DNA of 46,351 nucleotides from an uncultured Bacteroidia bacterium (GCA_902767725.1 CACXIM010000024.1:1-46351); one strand, 5' to 3'. Shown: positions 32,920-41,482, counted from the first letter of the stretch. Notes: generated by a model from the letters alone, not told the origin. Numbers and translations: made by a program.

Positions 32920-34431
32920 TTATTTTTTCTCCACAACCTCAATGTTGTAGTTTTCTTTTGCAAATTTCGCCAATTCGTCAAACTCATCCTTGAGCCACAT
33001 CTTCATGCTTAGCACTTTCTCTTTTTTATTTGACCCTTCTTTATTTATCTTTAAATAATAAGGCGTGTCACAACCATAAAAATCCCATTGAAGATACTTT
33101 TTCCCATCAATCTTTTCATCTATTGAGGCTTTATAGTAGGTCGCGTTATCTGCTGGACCTTGCTTTCTAGCTTTGCCAATATCATCACACCAATAAAACA
33201 AATATTGATATGGGTATTTTTCTTGCTGAATGATGCTTTCAATAGGAAAAGCTTTACGAATTTCTTCTATAGTAGCATCTTTATGATTATCGAGCCACGC
33301 CTTAAAAATATAATATGAAGCAAGGCTTTTTGGCACAGGCTTGGCATTAATTGGAGTTTTACATTTTTTAGCATAAACCCAATACTTCGTATTATCTCGA
33401 TTGGTTTTATGCATGCCCAATAATGTTTTTATTGTTTCCAAATCATCATTTAGTTTTTGCAACGAGGAATAAAGAATAAGTTTAAGCAATGGTTCGTTGG
33501 CATCCCAGAAGGAAGACAAACGATTTTCATCTAATTGATTAAATTCCCGGTATGAATCATATCTTTCTTTGTAAAACTCTTTTAGTAACTTTATCCTTCC
33601 TTTGTTTTTAACAAATATGACATCATCCAATAAAACACCATGTTTCTCGTATAAACTATATGTTTTCTCCTTGATCGAAACAGATAATGCTAAAACGGTA
33701 TCCTTATCCTCAAACGTAGTTCCATCTCTTTTCTTTTTTTTAATTGATTGTCCTAGGTTTATTACATAATCTTCAATTAGAGTACACGCACCAGACGGCG
33801 AAATTATCTTAAAAGGTAATGGATTGATTACATACCTAAGCATCTCGTCGTAAGTAATTTTGATAAAACTATCACATACACACCTTGCATTCGTATCGGG
33901 AGATAGAAACACACCCAAAATATCATGGTTTTCATATTTAACTTGTTGCGAAGCCCATCTATAATAAGTATCTGTTTGTTTATCATGTTCTTCTGTGTAA
34001 ATCTTGTTTTCAATAATAACAAGAACTTTTTTATCAATGGTATTACTATCTGATTTATAACTATAACTAAAATCAATAAGAATATCTATTCGCCCCTTCT
34101 TCTTTTCAAATTCCGCTTGTTGTTCTAAATCAACGGTCATACTTTCAATATTATAATTGCCATTCAAGAAGGGAGTCTCAAATTTAGAATCTCTATTTGC
34201 CAACAATCTCATAAAACATTTCAGCGGCTCTTCGCCCAACCCATGGTTGCCATTCGAATCCAATAACCAAGCAAGAAAAGCACTATGACAATTCTCATTT
34301 CTCTCAATTTTCAGCACATTGAACAATGTGATCTTGCCGTAAGAGGCTTTCAATTCCTGAAACAAAGGATCATTGTAAAAGTTAATTATTTCGCTTTTGA
34401 TTGCGTCCAAATCTGTCTTATTGTCTCCCAT
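32920..34431 (-). CDS. PD-(D/E)xK nuclease superfamily protein
   Basis: 503 residues. The N-terminal part has NENCHSAFLAWLLD (residues 46-58) and the nuclease core RIDILIDFSYS ... KVLVIIENKIYTEEHDKQTD, giving Asp at about 116 and Glu-x-Lys at 141-143, as in the PDDEXK_4 family. The C-terminal 200 residues (TKYWVYAKKCKTPINAKPVP; YLQWDFYGCDTPYYLKINKE) are a separate domain I do not recognise. The gene is strikingly AT-rich with AAA/ATA/AAT codons, unlike the core genes, which suggests horizontal acquisition. A defence role is plausible from family and neighbourhood but not shown. Confidence 0.78.
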   Translation of the reverse strand: MGDNKTDLDAIKSEIINFYNDPLFQELKASYGKITLFNVLKIERNENCHSAFLAWLLDSNGNHGLGEEPLKCFMRLLANRDSKFETPFLNGNYNIESMTVDLEQQAEFEKKKGRIDILIDFSYSYKSDSNTIDKKVLVIIENKIYTEEHDKQTDTYYRWASQQVKYENHDILGVFLSPDTNARCVCDSFIKITYDEMLRYVINPLPFKIISPSGACTLIEDYVINLGQSIKKKKRDGTTFEDKDTVLALSVSIKEKTYSLYEKHGVLLDDVIFVKNKGRIKLLKEFYKERYDSYREFNQLDENRLSSFWDANEPLLKLILYSSLQKLNDDLETIKTLLGMHKTNRDNTKYWVYAKKCKTPINAKPVPKSLASYYIFKAWLDNHKDATIEEIRKAFPIESIIQQEKYPYQYLFYWCDDIGKARKQGPADNATYYKASIDEKIDGKKYLQWDFYGCDTPYYLKINKEGSNKKEKVLSMKMWLKDEFDELAKFAKENYNIEVVEKK

Positions 34432-34572
34432 AATTGTTGTTATTTTTGTTGTCTATTTCTTTCCTTTCATTTTAAATTTCATCCTTCCCTTTCGTTTTTC
34501 GCTCGCTGTGACTGATTGTGAGTGTCCAGCAAAACCAAAAGAAAAGTCGATTCGCGTTGCTTCAAGGTTATA

Positions 34573-36093
34573 TCAATCGGCGGGGCATACGAGGCGTACA
34601 GAGAGACCATAGTGTGGATGGTCGTTATAATACAGGAAAAGGGCACCGCCTCTGAACCAAATATGGCCTGCGGAAGTGTAACCGCCGCCGCCGCCCGATG
34701 CCGACCAGTAGGCGCCGTAGGAACCGGTAATGTAGACTGAAGCCCCGTCTTGACGACAGCCTGCAGCAGGCAGGAAGACTGCTCCGGCATTCTGCAGGAT
34801 GTCCCACTGCGAGGCGGAAATCACATTTCTGTTAAAGTCCACTCCTATTTGGTTCGCGTCGTTCAAGTGATAGGTACTCGCACTCCAATTATCGGGCAAA
34901 AGGACTACTCCGTTCACGCCATTCACCTGAGCCATGGCGAAGAGGATATCGCTCGGCGTGACTCGCTCAATGAACACATAAAACCATTCTCCGTTAGCCC
35001 CACCCGTCAAAGTACGCCACTGTTGTGTCGCATTACCGCCATTGCTAATAGTGTTGCTACCCCAGTCCGTGAAGGAACTATAATTGTTATCGAATGTAGA
35101 AGTTAGGGTCGGATTGTCTCCAGTTCCCCAACCGAAAAGATCAATCCAACCGCTGTAAGTAGAGGAAATGTTGTTATTATCACTGCCATTAACAGTCCCT
35201 CCCGGATCACCAGATTGTGGATTTTGGGAGCCAACATAATCCCATTGATTCTCGGCAAAACGCCAAATGTTAGTGCTGGCTTGATATTGCAAGTTGCCTT
35301 GGGAAAAACGAACCTTATCCCCATTCTCATTGATAGTAAACAAGCCGTTGACGGCACCAGTTGGCACATCACCACTTCCATTGCCCGAAAGTGTAACAAA
35401 CTCCTTGTCTAAACCATAAACTGTTCCCACCTCGTTTATAGCGTAAGCGCGAACATGATAGGTGATGTTAGCCTCCAAATTCTCCATAACTGCAGTGAAA
35501 GCACCTATTCCCGAACCTGTGGCAATATGGTTGTCGCCCGAAGTAGGATTCTCGTTAGTACTCCAGCAGATACCGCGCTCGGTCACTTCGGCGCCACCCT
35601 CACTGGTTACCTCACCACTACAAGATGCGGAATGAGCTGTAATTCCTGTAACTTCTCCCGTAATGACCGTAGGCAATTCGGCACCAGGCGGTGTCGGTGG
35701 TCCTGGCGGCTCCGGCGTATCAAAGGCTTGCGTACGGAAGGTCTTTTGCTCCGAAAGGTAAGCGTTGCCACTCTTGGAAAAAAGTTCATAGTAATAGCAA
35801 TACAACGTATCGCTCAACAAATCATTAAGGGTTAACTCGAAAAAGGTATCTTTCTTTGTCATTTCGACGGCTTCGAATTGTTGGGCGTTGCCGTTGGCAT
35901 CGGCAGGACAATAGTGAAACACCACACGGCTGAGTTCCGCATGGTCTGTCCGTGTGTATTCAATATGAACATCCTTCATGCCTACCGTTACAATTTCATC
36001 ATTGCCATCCCCGATTTCAGGATGGACTTCCTTGCTCTTGGTGCAGGCTGCTAAGGTCACCAAAACGCAGATTATTATTGATAGTTTTTTCAT
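34573..36093 (-). CDS. FISUMP-domain lipoprotein, paralogue A
   Basis: 506 residues. Lipobox LVTLAACTKS, an FN3-like region, a Pro-rich linker (TPEPPGPPTPPGA), then the repeat module around GGAEVTERGICWSTNENPT to YHVRAYAINEVGTVYG, and a C-terminal domain with NGLFTINENGDKVRFSQGNL, WIDLFGWGTG and VVLLPDNWSAS ending YWSASGGGGG ... LSVRLVCPAD. This is the Fibrobacter-succinogenes-major-paralogous type of surface module with a C-type-lectin-like end. It is the last gene of a four-gene minus-strand operon. The upstream paralogue B is close to identical in its framework and very different in the segment before SVRLVCP, pointing to fast-evolving binding loops. Confidence 0.82.
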   Translation of the reverse strand: MKKLSIIICVLVTLAACTKSKEVHPEIGDGNDEIVTVGMKDVHIEYTRTDHAELSRVVFHYCPADANGNAQQFEAVEMTKKDTFFELTLNDLLSDTLYCYYYELFSKSGNAYLSEQKTFRTQAFDTPEPPGPPTPPGAELPTVITGEVTGITAHSASCSGEVTSEGGAEVTERGICWSTNENPTSGDNHIATGSGIGAFTAVMENLEANITYHVRAYAINEVGTVYGLDKEFVTLSGNGSGDVPTGAVNGLFTINENGDKVRFSQGNLQYQASTNIWRFAENQWDYVGSQNPQSGDPGGTVNGSDNNNISSTYSGWIDLFGWGTGDNPTLTSTFDNNYSSFTDWGSNTISNGGNATQQWRTLTGGANGEWFYVFIERVTPSDILFAMAQVNGVNGVVLLPDNWSASTYHLNDANQIGVDFNRNVISASQWDILQNAGAVFLPAAGCRQDGASVYITGSYGAYWSASGGGGGYTSAGHIWFRGGALFLYYNDHPHYGLSVRLVCPAD

Positions 36094-36200
36094 TATCCTT
36101 GGTTTTTACAAATTGTTTATCACTATATGTTAAGTTTTGTCTTGACGAAAAAAACACTCGCAACAGGCAAAAAGTCGATTTGCGTTGCTTCAGGAAATAA

Positions 36201-37727
36201 TTACTCACCGGGGCAAACGAGACGTACAGATTGACCAGAATTACGGAAACTCCCGCCACTCCCGCTACTCGTTCCGAGGGAGGTGACAGTAAAATAAGCG
36301 GTGTATGCGCGACTGCTATCGTAACTCGAGCTGGCTGACCAGTAGTTGCCTCTGAAATTAGGATTATAGACCGAAGTCCCTTGGCGAAAGCCTGCAGCAG
36401 GCAGGAATACCGCTCCAGCATTTTGTAAGGAGTTCCACTGTGAGGCTGAAATCACATTGTTGCCGAAACTTGCTCCTATTTGGTTCGTGTCGCTCAGATT
36501 ATAGGTACTCACGCTCCAGTTATCAGGCAAGAGGATTACCCCATGCACGCGGTTCACCCGAGCCTTGGCATAGCGGATGCCACTTGTGGTGTTCCGCGTG
36601 TTGAAGATATAGTCCCATTCAGACTTTGTCAATGCCCTCCATCCGCTGTTCTCGGTGTTACCTCCATTTGATATTGCATTATAACCCCAGTCCGCTTGAC
36701 CTGTCTGGTCGTAGAGGTTACAGGTCTCGCAACCGTATGCGTAGTAGTAATCGTTTGTTCGGTCTGTGCTCCATGGCTGGTAGCATTCCGCACCATGGTT
36801 GTAACCGCTCGTACCCCAGCCAAAAAGGTCGATCCAACCGCTATAAGTAGATGAGATGAAGTTATTATCACTGCCATCAACAGTTCCCCCAGGATTACCT
36901 TCAGTTGTGGACTGAGCACCCACATAATCCCATTGGTTTTCAGCAAAACGCCAAGTGTTAGTGCTCGCTTGATATTGCAGGTTGCCTTGGGAGAAATATA
37001 CCAGGTCGCCATTCTCATTTATGGTGAACAAACCGTTTATCGCGCCTTGGGGAGCATTACTTAACGCCACAAACTCCCTATCCAAACCATAAGCAGTGCC
37101 GACCTCATTTGTTGCATAGGCACGAACATGATAGGTAGTATTGGCTTCCAAACCGTTCATCATGGCTGTAAACACACCTGTTCCTGTACCAGCAGTCATA
37201 TGGCTGCCATCCACTGTCGGGTTTGAAGTTGGGCTCCAGCAAATGCCGCGCTCGGTCACTTCGGCACCGCCGTCGTTGGTCACTTCGCCACCACCTTTGG
37301 CAGAATTGGAAGTAATCTCTGTCACTTCTGCGGTAACTACAGTAGGCAAAGTAATCGTCACATCAGAACCTTTTGTCTTGAAGGTCTTCACCGCCGTCCT
37401 CATTGAATTGAAACCGTTATGGAACTCATAGTAATAGCTATAAGTAGTGTTCTCCCTCAAGCCTGTCAGTTCCACATAAAGCGTGTTCTGCACCACGCGC
37501 ATCTCGGCAGAGGTAAAGGCATTTTCATTCTCACCTTCACCATAAAAGAGATAGGCTTTCTTCAAAGTGGCGATGTATTCGTAGTCACACTGGATGTTGG
37601 CGGTAGTCGAGCCAACTGTTACCAGGTCGCGCTCCACATCCACATATTTCAAATTCACCTCAGGGGTCTTCTTGCAGGAGGCCAATGCCACCACAAGAAC
37701 CATGATCATTATGCTTATCTTTTTCAT
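36201..37727 (-). CDS. FISUMP-domain lipoprotein, paralogue B
   Basis: Start at ATG 37727 (MKKISIMIMVLVVALASCKK), 508 residues, lipid-modified Cys in ALASC. Same layout as paralogue A: FN3-like N-terminus, GGAEVTERGICWSPTSNPT to YHVRAYATNEVGTAYG module, and C-terminal VYFSQGNLQYQAST, WIDLFGWGTSGYNHG, VILLPDNWSVSTYNL, YWSASSSYDSSRA ... SVRLVCPGE. An insertion with paired cysteines (YGCETCNLYD) is absent from A. A 25-base segment after the stop codon is shared with paralogue A, so the pair arose by duplication including the 3' flank. Confidence 0.82.
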   Translation of the reverse strand: MKKISIMIMVLVVALASCKKTPEVNLKYVDVERDLVTVGSTTANIQCDYEYIATLKKAYLFYGEGENENAFTSAEMRVVQNTLYVELTGLRENTTYSYYYEFHNGFNSMRTAVKTFKTKGSDVTITLPTVVTAEVTEITSNSAKGGGEVTNDGGAEVTERGICWSPTSNPTVDGSHMTAGTGTGVFTAMMNGLEANTTYHVRAYATNEVGTAYGLDREFVALSNAPQGAINGLFTINENGDLVYFSQGNLQYQASTNTWRFAENQWDYVGAQSTTEGNPGGTVDGSDNNFISSTYSGWIDLFGWGTSGYNHGAECYQPWSTDRTNDYYYAYGCETCNLYDQTGQADWGYNAISNGGNTENSGWRALTKSEWDYIFNTRNTTSGIRYAKARVNRVHGVILLPDNWSVSTYNLSDTNQIGASFGNNVISASQWNSLQNAGAVFLPAAGFRQGTSVYNPNFRGNYWSASSSYDSSRAYTAYFTVTSLGTSSGSGGSFRNSGQSVRLVCPGE

Positions 37728-37740
37728 TTTCTTTCGGTTT

Positions 37741-38574
37741 TTAACGGTTTTCAAAACTATAACCCAAACCAACCCTACCTTCAAAGATGCTGAAGTTGGT
37801 CGTCACGGCATCCAACGAGAGGACGAAGCCTCCGAAGCGGAACATCATACCCGCCGAAACATCCACACCCACGGCGGAATAACCGCTGTTGCGTACCCAA
37901 CGGTCATCCAAGGTCTTCCACGACAGCGAGCGGTTGCCGAAACCTAAGCCTGCCTTTAAGTACATCATGTCATTCAAGCGCATCACGCCGCCACCCATGA
38001 CGGATAGCACGGTCTTGGCGTATTCGTCCTTGTAAAAAGGCAAGTCCTCGCCCACAAAGCCCTCAGCATCGCTGACGGCGGCAGGAGTCAGACCAGCAAA
38101 GTTGAAGCCGCTCATCACCGAGGCAAACCAACCGAACTTCTGCACTTGACCGAAAGTAAATCCGACTGAGGGATTCTCGGTATTGGTATATGCACCATTC
38201 AAAGTGGAGAAAGTAATTTTCGGGATGCGCTTTGGTCTGGGTGTCTGCTGCTTTTCCTCGGTGACAAACTTAAACCGAATCTCCGGATAGTCACCATAGC
38301 CCAAGTCCTTGAAAGCCTGCCAGCGAATCGTTTTGTTCTTTCCTACAGGAACGATCTTGTTGACCATACCCGTCACTTTCATCGTGTCGGTATAGTGTTC
38401 TCCGTCATCAATGGAGATCAGGAGCTTCACATCAGAACGCACATTCAAGTCGTATCTGATGGTCACAATCTTATCTTCCTGCTTAGCACGGATGTTGGTC
38501 ACATGGTCTTGTGCAACGGCTATTTGCGAGCCTAAAAGAAGGCTTAGCAATACTAATAAGGTGTGCTTCTTCAT
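37741..38574 (-). CDS. Secreted outer-membrane beta-barrel-like protein
   Basis: 277 residues with signal peptide ending AVAQ. Residues about 20-110 form a beta-sandwich (VTNIRAKQEDKIVTIRYDLN, LLISIDDGEHYTD), and 125-277 have alternating amphipathic strands (FGWFASVMSGFNF, AGLGFGNRSLSW, MMFRFGGFVLSLDAVTTNF) ending GRVGLGYSFENR, typical of a small outer-membrane barrel. Its ATG overlaps the stop of the upstream gene (ATGA), so translation is probably coupled. It may anchor or export the FISUMP lipoproteins downstream; this is a guess from position. Confidence 0.72.
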   Translation of the reverse strand: MKKHTLLVLLSLLLGSQIAVAQDHVTNIRAKQEDKIVTIRYDLNVRSDVKLLISIDDGEHYTDTMKVTGMVNKIVPVGKNKTIRWQAFKDLGYGDYPEIRFKFVTEEKQQTPRPKRIPKITFSTLNGAYTNTENPSVGFTFGQVQKFGWFASVMSGFNFAGLTPAAVSDAEGFVGEDLPFYKDEYAKTVLSVMGGGVMRLNDMMYLKAGLGFGNRSLSWKTLDDRWVRNSGYSAVGVDVSAGMMFRFGGFVLSLDAVTTNFSIFEGRVGLGYSFENR

Positions 38575-39359
38575 GGCTTCACGGTTTTTTCGGGTTCAAC
38601 ATCAGCAAAGGCACCGCGAATGATCATTTCAACCGAAACGCGGCGATAGCCTCCGCCTTTCTCCTTGTTCTCCACGGCACAACTCAGGAAAACATTCTCC
38701 GTGTGCTTCAACGGCTCCACCTGGGTTTTCAGAAAGTCTTCCACACCTTGGGTACGCAAGAAAGCCAACTGCCCGTTGGTGGTCACACCTGTTTTTTGTG
38801 TCACAGTCATGTTATATGGAGATCCGTTCAATGTAATAGGCTTGTCGGTAAAGTCACCGTATTCTCCCAAGTAGGCAATCTTGTTGCGAATAGGTGTACC
38901 ATCTGTGGCACCCGTGATTTTCACGTCCACCTTTGTTCCTTCTTTCAGATAATCGACAAGGTCTTTCTCCAACTTGTTTTTCAGGAAACTGCACATCAAC
39001 ATACAAGCATTGGAGTTTTGGATGGTGTACTTGCCAAGAGCATAGTCGTCGGCGGCATCGGCCACCACAAGGGTCTCGTAGGACACCGAAACGACGAGAT
39101 TGTTGTCCTGAACCTCTGTCTGGACTTCAATCTTCACATTGTCGGAAACTTTCTGTCCTTCAGCCAAATTGGCTTTCATTGCAGCCAGTTCCTCCTGCCA
39201 GTTGCGCTGGCGTTCCTCGTTTTCCTTCTGGATTTGTTCCTTCGACTGTTCTTTTTTGAGGTATCGGTAATGGAACCGTTCCGACACCGTTTCCACTTCT
39301 TGTCCGAAACACATTGCAGACAGGGAAATGAGAATCGTTGTAAATAGAAATTTCTTCAT
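38571..39359 (-). CDS. Secreted protein of unknown function, first gene of FISUMP operon
   Basis: 262 residues, signal peptide MKKFLFTTILISLSAMCFGQ. A charged helix (YLKKEQSKEQIQKENEERQR) is followed by mixed alpha/beta sequence (VSDNVKIEVQTEVQDNNLVV, LEKDLVDYLKEGTKVDVKIT, SVEMIIRGAF). No family is recognised; the part around DYLKEGTKVDVKITGATDGT resembles OmpA-neighbouring periplasmic domains only loosely. It heads a minus-strand operon with a barrel protein and two FISUMP lipoproteins, which suggests a shared envelope role. Confidence 0.7.
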   Translation of the reverse strand: MKKFLFTTILISLSAMCFGQEVETVSERFHYRYLKKEQSKEQIQKENEERQRNWQEELAAMKANLAEGQKVSDNVKIEVQTEVQDNNLVVSVSYETLVVADAADDYALGKYTIQNSNACMLMCSFLKNKLEKDLVDYLKEGTKVDVKITGATDGTPIRNKIAYLGEYGDFTDKPITLNGSPYNMTVTQKTGVTTNGQLAFLRTQGVEDFLKTQVEPLKHTENVFLSCAVENKEKGGGYRRVSVEMIIRGAFADVEPEKTVKP

Positions 39360-39489
39360 ATTGGGTTGTTTTGGTGTTTAGTTGTATGCTCAATTCTGTA
39401 TTAGATTCATCTTCTATTTTCCACCCGGCAAAGAAACGCACTTCCACGAAAACTTTTCAGGTTCATGTTGGTTCATATTGAGTCGTTTC

Positions 39490-39521
39490 TTGCCAGCACA
39501 AAAAAAAGCGTGATACTTTTG
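39490..39521 (+). promoter_or_regulatory. Promoter of the candidate 6S-like RNA
   Basis: TTG (39490-39492) and TACTTTTG (39514-39521) are separated by 21 bases. The box is followed immediately by the hairpin-rich region and no ORF, which points to a non-coding transcript. Confidence 0.55.
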
Positions 39522-39680
39522 CATCCGCTTATCGAGGTGTTTGGCATACCTAAAGAAACCGAATGTTGAAAAGCACACGCTATTCGTGTAACTTTCAGCA
39601 TCATTCTGGTTTCTTTATCTCAAATCGCCAAACTTTCGATAAGACAGAATATTGCTAATCGTCTGATTATGTGATGTATA
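39522..39680 (+). ncRNA. Candidate structured small RNA (6S / Bacteroidales-1-like)
   Basis: The region folds as one long interrupted hairpin: CTTATCGA (39528-39535) with TCGATAAG (39636-39643); GTTTGG with CCAAAC; TAAAGAAACC (39551-39560) with GGTTTCTTTA (39608-39617), ten perfect pairs; TGAAA (39567) with TTTCA (39593); and an apical ACACG/CGTGT. Internal loops separate the helices, as in 6S RNA, and the Bacteroidales-1 motif has been suggested to be the 6S RNA of this order. The identity is inference; the structure is visible. The 3' end is uncertain; a weak hairpin (CGCCTTGCGGCG) lies near 39690. I see no protein-coding gene in 39360-39787. Confidence 0.55.
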
Positions 39681-39787
39681 TTGCTTCTAATGCGCCTTGC
39701 GGCGGGTTATTCCATAGGCTTTTCTTTTAGTTTTACGCTCCAAAATTAGGGAATTTTTGAGAAAAGCAAAAGAAAATTGAGGATTTC

Positions 39788-40972
39788 TCAAAAAAGGTTG
39801 GCCAACTTGAAAGTAAGAAACTCCTCAACGGGTATCCCGCCGCTGCCCACAATAAACGAATGGTCAGGATGAAATTGATCTCTGAACTTTCTAAGGCCTT
39901 CGTTTTCGGTACGGCGGCCACTCTTCACCTCTATTGCGACACATTTCCTATTGTACTCAATGACGAAATCGACCTCATCATTACGCTCACGCCAATAGTA
40001 AGTCTTATACCCATCTTCATCGGCTTGATTGAGCAAATATGCCCCGACTGCCGACTCCACCCAGCGTCCCCATTCTGTAGGTGTCGTAAAAACCTTTTCA
40101 AAAGCAACTCCCGATTGTGCCGAAAGCAATGCGGTGTTGTAAACCATAAGCTTGGGGACCGAATTGTACTTGCGCGCCGCATCGTTGGCATATTTATGCA
40201 GTCCGCAAAGCAATCTCGACTCATCCAATGTGGTCAAGTAATTGGCTAATGTGGTCACATTGCCCGCGTCCTGCAGTTGACCAAGCATCTTGTTCAAAGA
40301 CAACTCCTTGCCCGAATACACACAGCCCAAGTCAAACAATTGACGCATCAATTCAGGCTTATAGACTATCTTTGTCGACAGGACATCCAGTTCGATAGCT
40401 GGAGCGATAATGCTTCCCTTGACATACCGCTGCCAACGCCGATAATCGTTTATCAAAAGCGCTCCGCCAGGATAACCGCCATAATACATATACTGGTTGA
40501 CATCGAAGCCAAAAGCTTCTCGCATTTCCAAATAGCTCCAATGCGACATCCTAATGATTTCAAACCTACCGGCAAGCGACTCGGTAAGTCCGTCTTTTAG
40601 CAACAGCCGAGAAGAGCCAAGCAGCACCACTTTTATCGGAACATCATTGAATGTGTCCATATCCCACTCTTTTTTCACGGCTTCGCTCCAGTTGCCAATC
40701 TTGTGGACTTCATCAATGACAAGAAGATATTCCGAAGCATGCGTAATTTGCAACTTGGCACGTGCCGTTGACCATGTTTCTCCAATCCACGCTATGTTAT
40801 CTGAAGAAACGCTGTCAGCCGTGACAAACAAATACGGAATGTCGATTTCCTGTAACACCTGTTTTACCAAGGTCGATTTCCCCACCTGTCGTGGTCCAGA
40901 TATCACCTGAATAAAATGCCGAGGCTCCTTTATGCGAGACATTACTTCATCAAATTGCTGTCTTTTATACAT
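39788..40972 (-). CDS. AAA_14/DUF4143 ATPase (copy B)
   Basis: Start at ATG 40972 (MYKRQQFDEVMSRIKEPRHF); the frame extends eight codons upstream but that would cross the predicted transcription start. 394 residues: Walker A GPRQVGKST (26-34), Walker B YLLVIDEVHKIGNW, VVLLGSSRLLLKDGLTESLA, then DUF4143 with YNSVPKLMVYNTALLSAQSG and the nuclease-like end NDEVDFVIEYNRKCVAIEVK. It is a different subfamily from copy A. Upstream are four repeats with a strict 22-base period embedded in the promoter. Function of the family unknown; autoregulation by binding these repeats is my inference. Confidence 0.9.
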   Translation of the reverse strand: MYKRQQFDEVMSRIKEPRHFIQVISGPRQVGKSTLVKQVLQEIDIPYLFVTADSVSSDNIAWIGETWSTARAKLQITHASEYLLVIDEVHKIGNWSEAVKKEWDMDTFNDVPIKVVLLGSSRLLLKDGLTESLAGRFEIIRMSHWSYLEMREAFGFDVNQYMYYGGYPGGALLINDYRRWQRYVKGSIIAPAIELDVLSTKIVYKPELMRQLFDLGCVYSGKELSLNKMLGQLQDAGNVTTLANYLTTLDESRLLCGLHKYANDAARKYNSVPKLMVYNTALLSAQSGVAFEKVFTTPTEWGRWVESAVGAYLLNQADEDGYKTYYWRERNDEVDFVIEYNRKCVAIEVKSGRRTENEGLRKFRDQFHPDHSFIVGSGGIPVEEFLTFKLANLF

Positions 40973-40993
40973 AATATATTGATTATTCGGCTG

Positions 40994-41025
40994 CAAAGAT
41001 AAACAAAATTCTCAAATCTACAAAA
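40994..41025 (-). promoter_or_regulatory. Promoter of ATPase copy B
   Basis: TATCTTTG (40994-41001 on the minus strand) and TTTTG (41021-41025) with a 19-base spacer. One repeat unit occupies the spacer and the next abuts the -33. Confidence 0.7.
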
Positions 41026-41082
41026 CAAAATTCTCAAAAGTTGATTACAAAATTCTCAAATCCATACTACAGAATTCTCAAA
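41003..41082. repeat. Four 22-bp-spaced repeats at the promoter of ATPase copy B
   Basis: ACAAAATTCTCAAA starts at 41003, 41025, 41047 and (with one change, ACAGAATTCTCAAA) 41069, a period of exactly 22 bases with unrelated 8-base linkers. This spacing puts each copy on the same face of the helix about two turns apart. Confidence 0.88.
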
Positions 41083-41156
41083 AGTGCAAAAAAAAGACCT
41101 TGACAAACATGTTGCCGAGGTGCATCCAAACACGACAAGTTCAGTTGTTTAGTTCC

Positions 41157-41197
41157 GAGATAATCCAAAGCCAAGTGACTTTGGACAAGGTTATCTC
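41157..41197. other. Isolated hairpin in the 41.1-41.4 kb gap
   Basis: GAGATAA (41157-41163) and TTATCTC (41191-41197) enclose CCAAAG (41165-41170) and CTTTGG (41179-41184) around an 8-base loop. The rest of 41083-41395 is AT-rich with no ORF, and I see no clear promoter. It may be a terminator or part of a small RNA. Confidence 0.4.
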
Positions 41198-41395
41198 ATC
41201 ATAGATAAACCACATCCTAACTAATGTAAAATTACAGAAAAACAAATATTTACATCATATCACATATAAAACCTTTTTTGCCACTTTTTTTCTACGGCAA
41301 AGAAACAGGAAATCAAAATGGCAAATCGGTACTTTTCGGTACTTGTTTTGCGGACTTGGTATAGGATATATCTAACTTCATACAAGAAACATATA

Positions 41396-41432
41396 GAAGG
41401 GGCGTCTCTTGGATTTTAGAAGACGCACCTTC
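41396..41432 (-). terminator. Hairpin downstream of the BspA-like gene
   Basis: GAAGG-x-GCGTCT pairs with AGACGC-x-CCTTC around a loop of about 13 bases, 50 bases after the stop codon of the 41483 gene. The T tract after it is weak. Confidence 0.5.
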
Positions 41433-41482
41433 TTCATGATCACATGGCTTTTCTTGCCTATGTTTTGTCAAAAAATGAACTC

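Noticed and set aside
32724-32987. Small protein gene in the gap after the PD-(D/E)xK nuclease
   Set aside because: That frame gives a composition-biased peptide with no signature; the alternative frame shows a better, but start-less, coiled-coil remnant.
34573-37727. Diversity-generating retroelement acting on the FISUMP genes
   Set aside because: No reverse transcriptase or template repeat is in the window, and differences between the paralogues are not confined to adenine positions. Kept only as a check for the rest of the genome.
39522-39680. Retron-type RNA
   Set aside because: There is no reverse transcriptase nearby and the interrupted single hairpin fits 6S-like RNA better.
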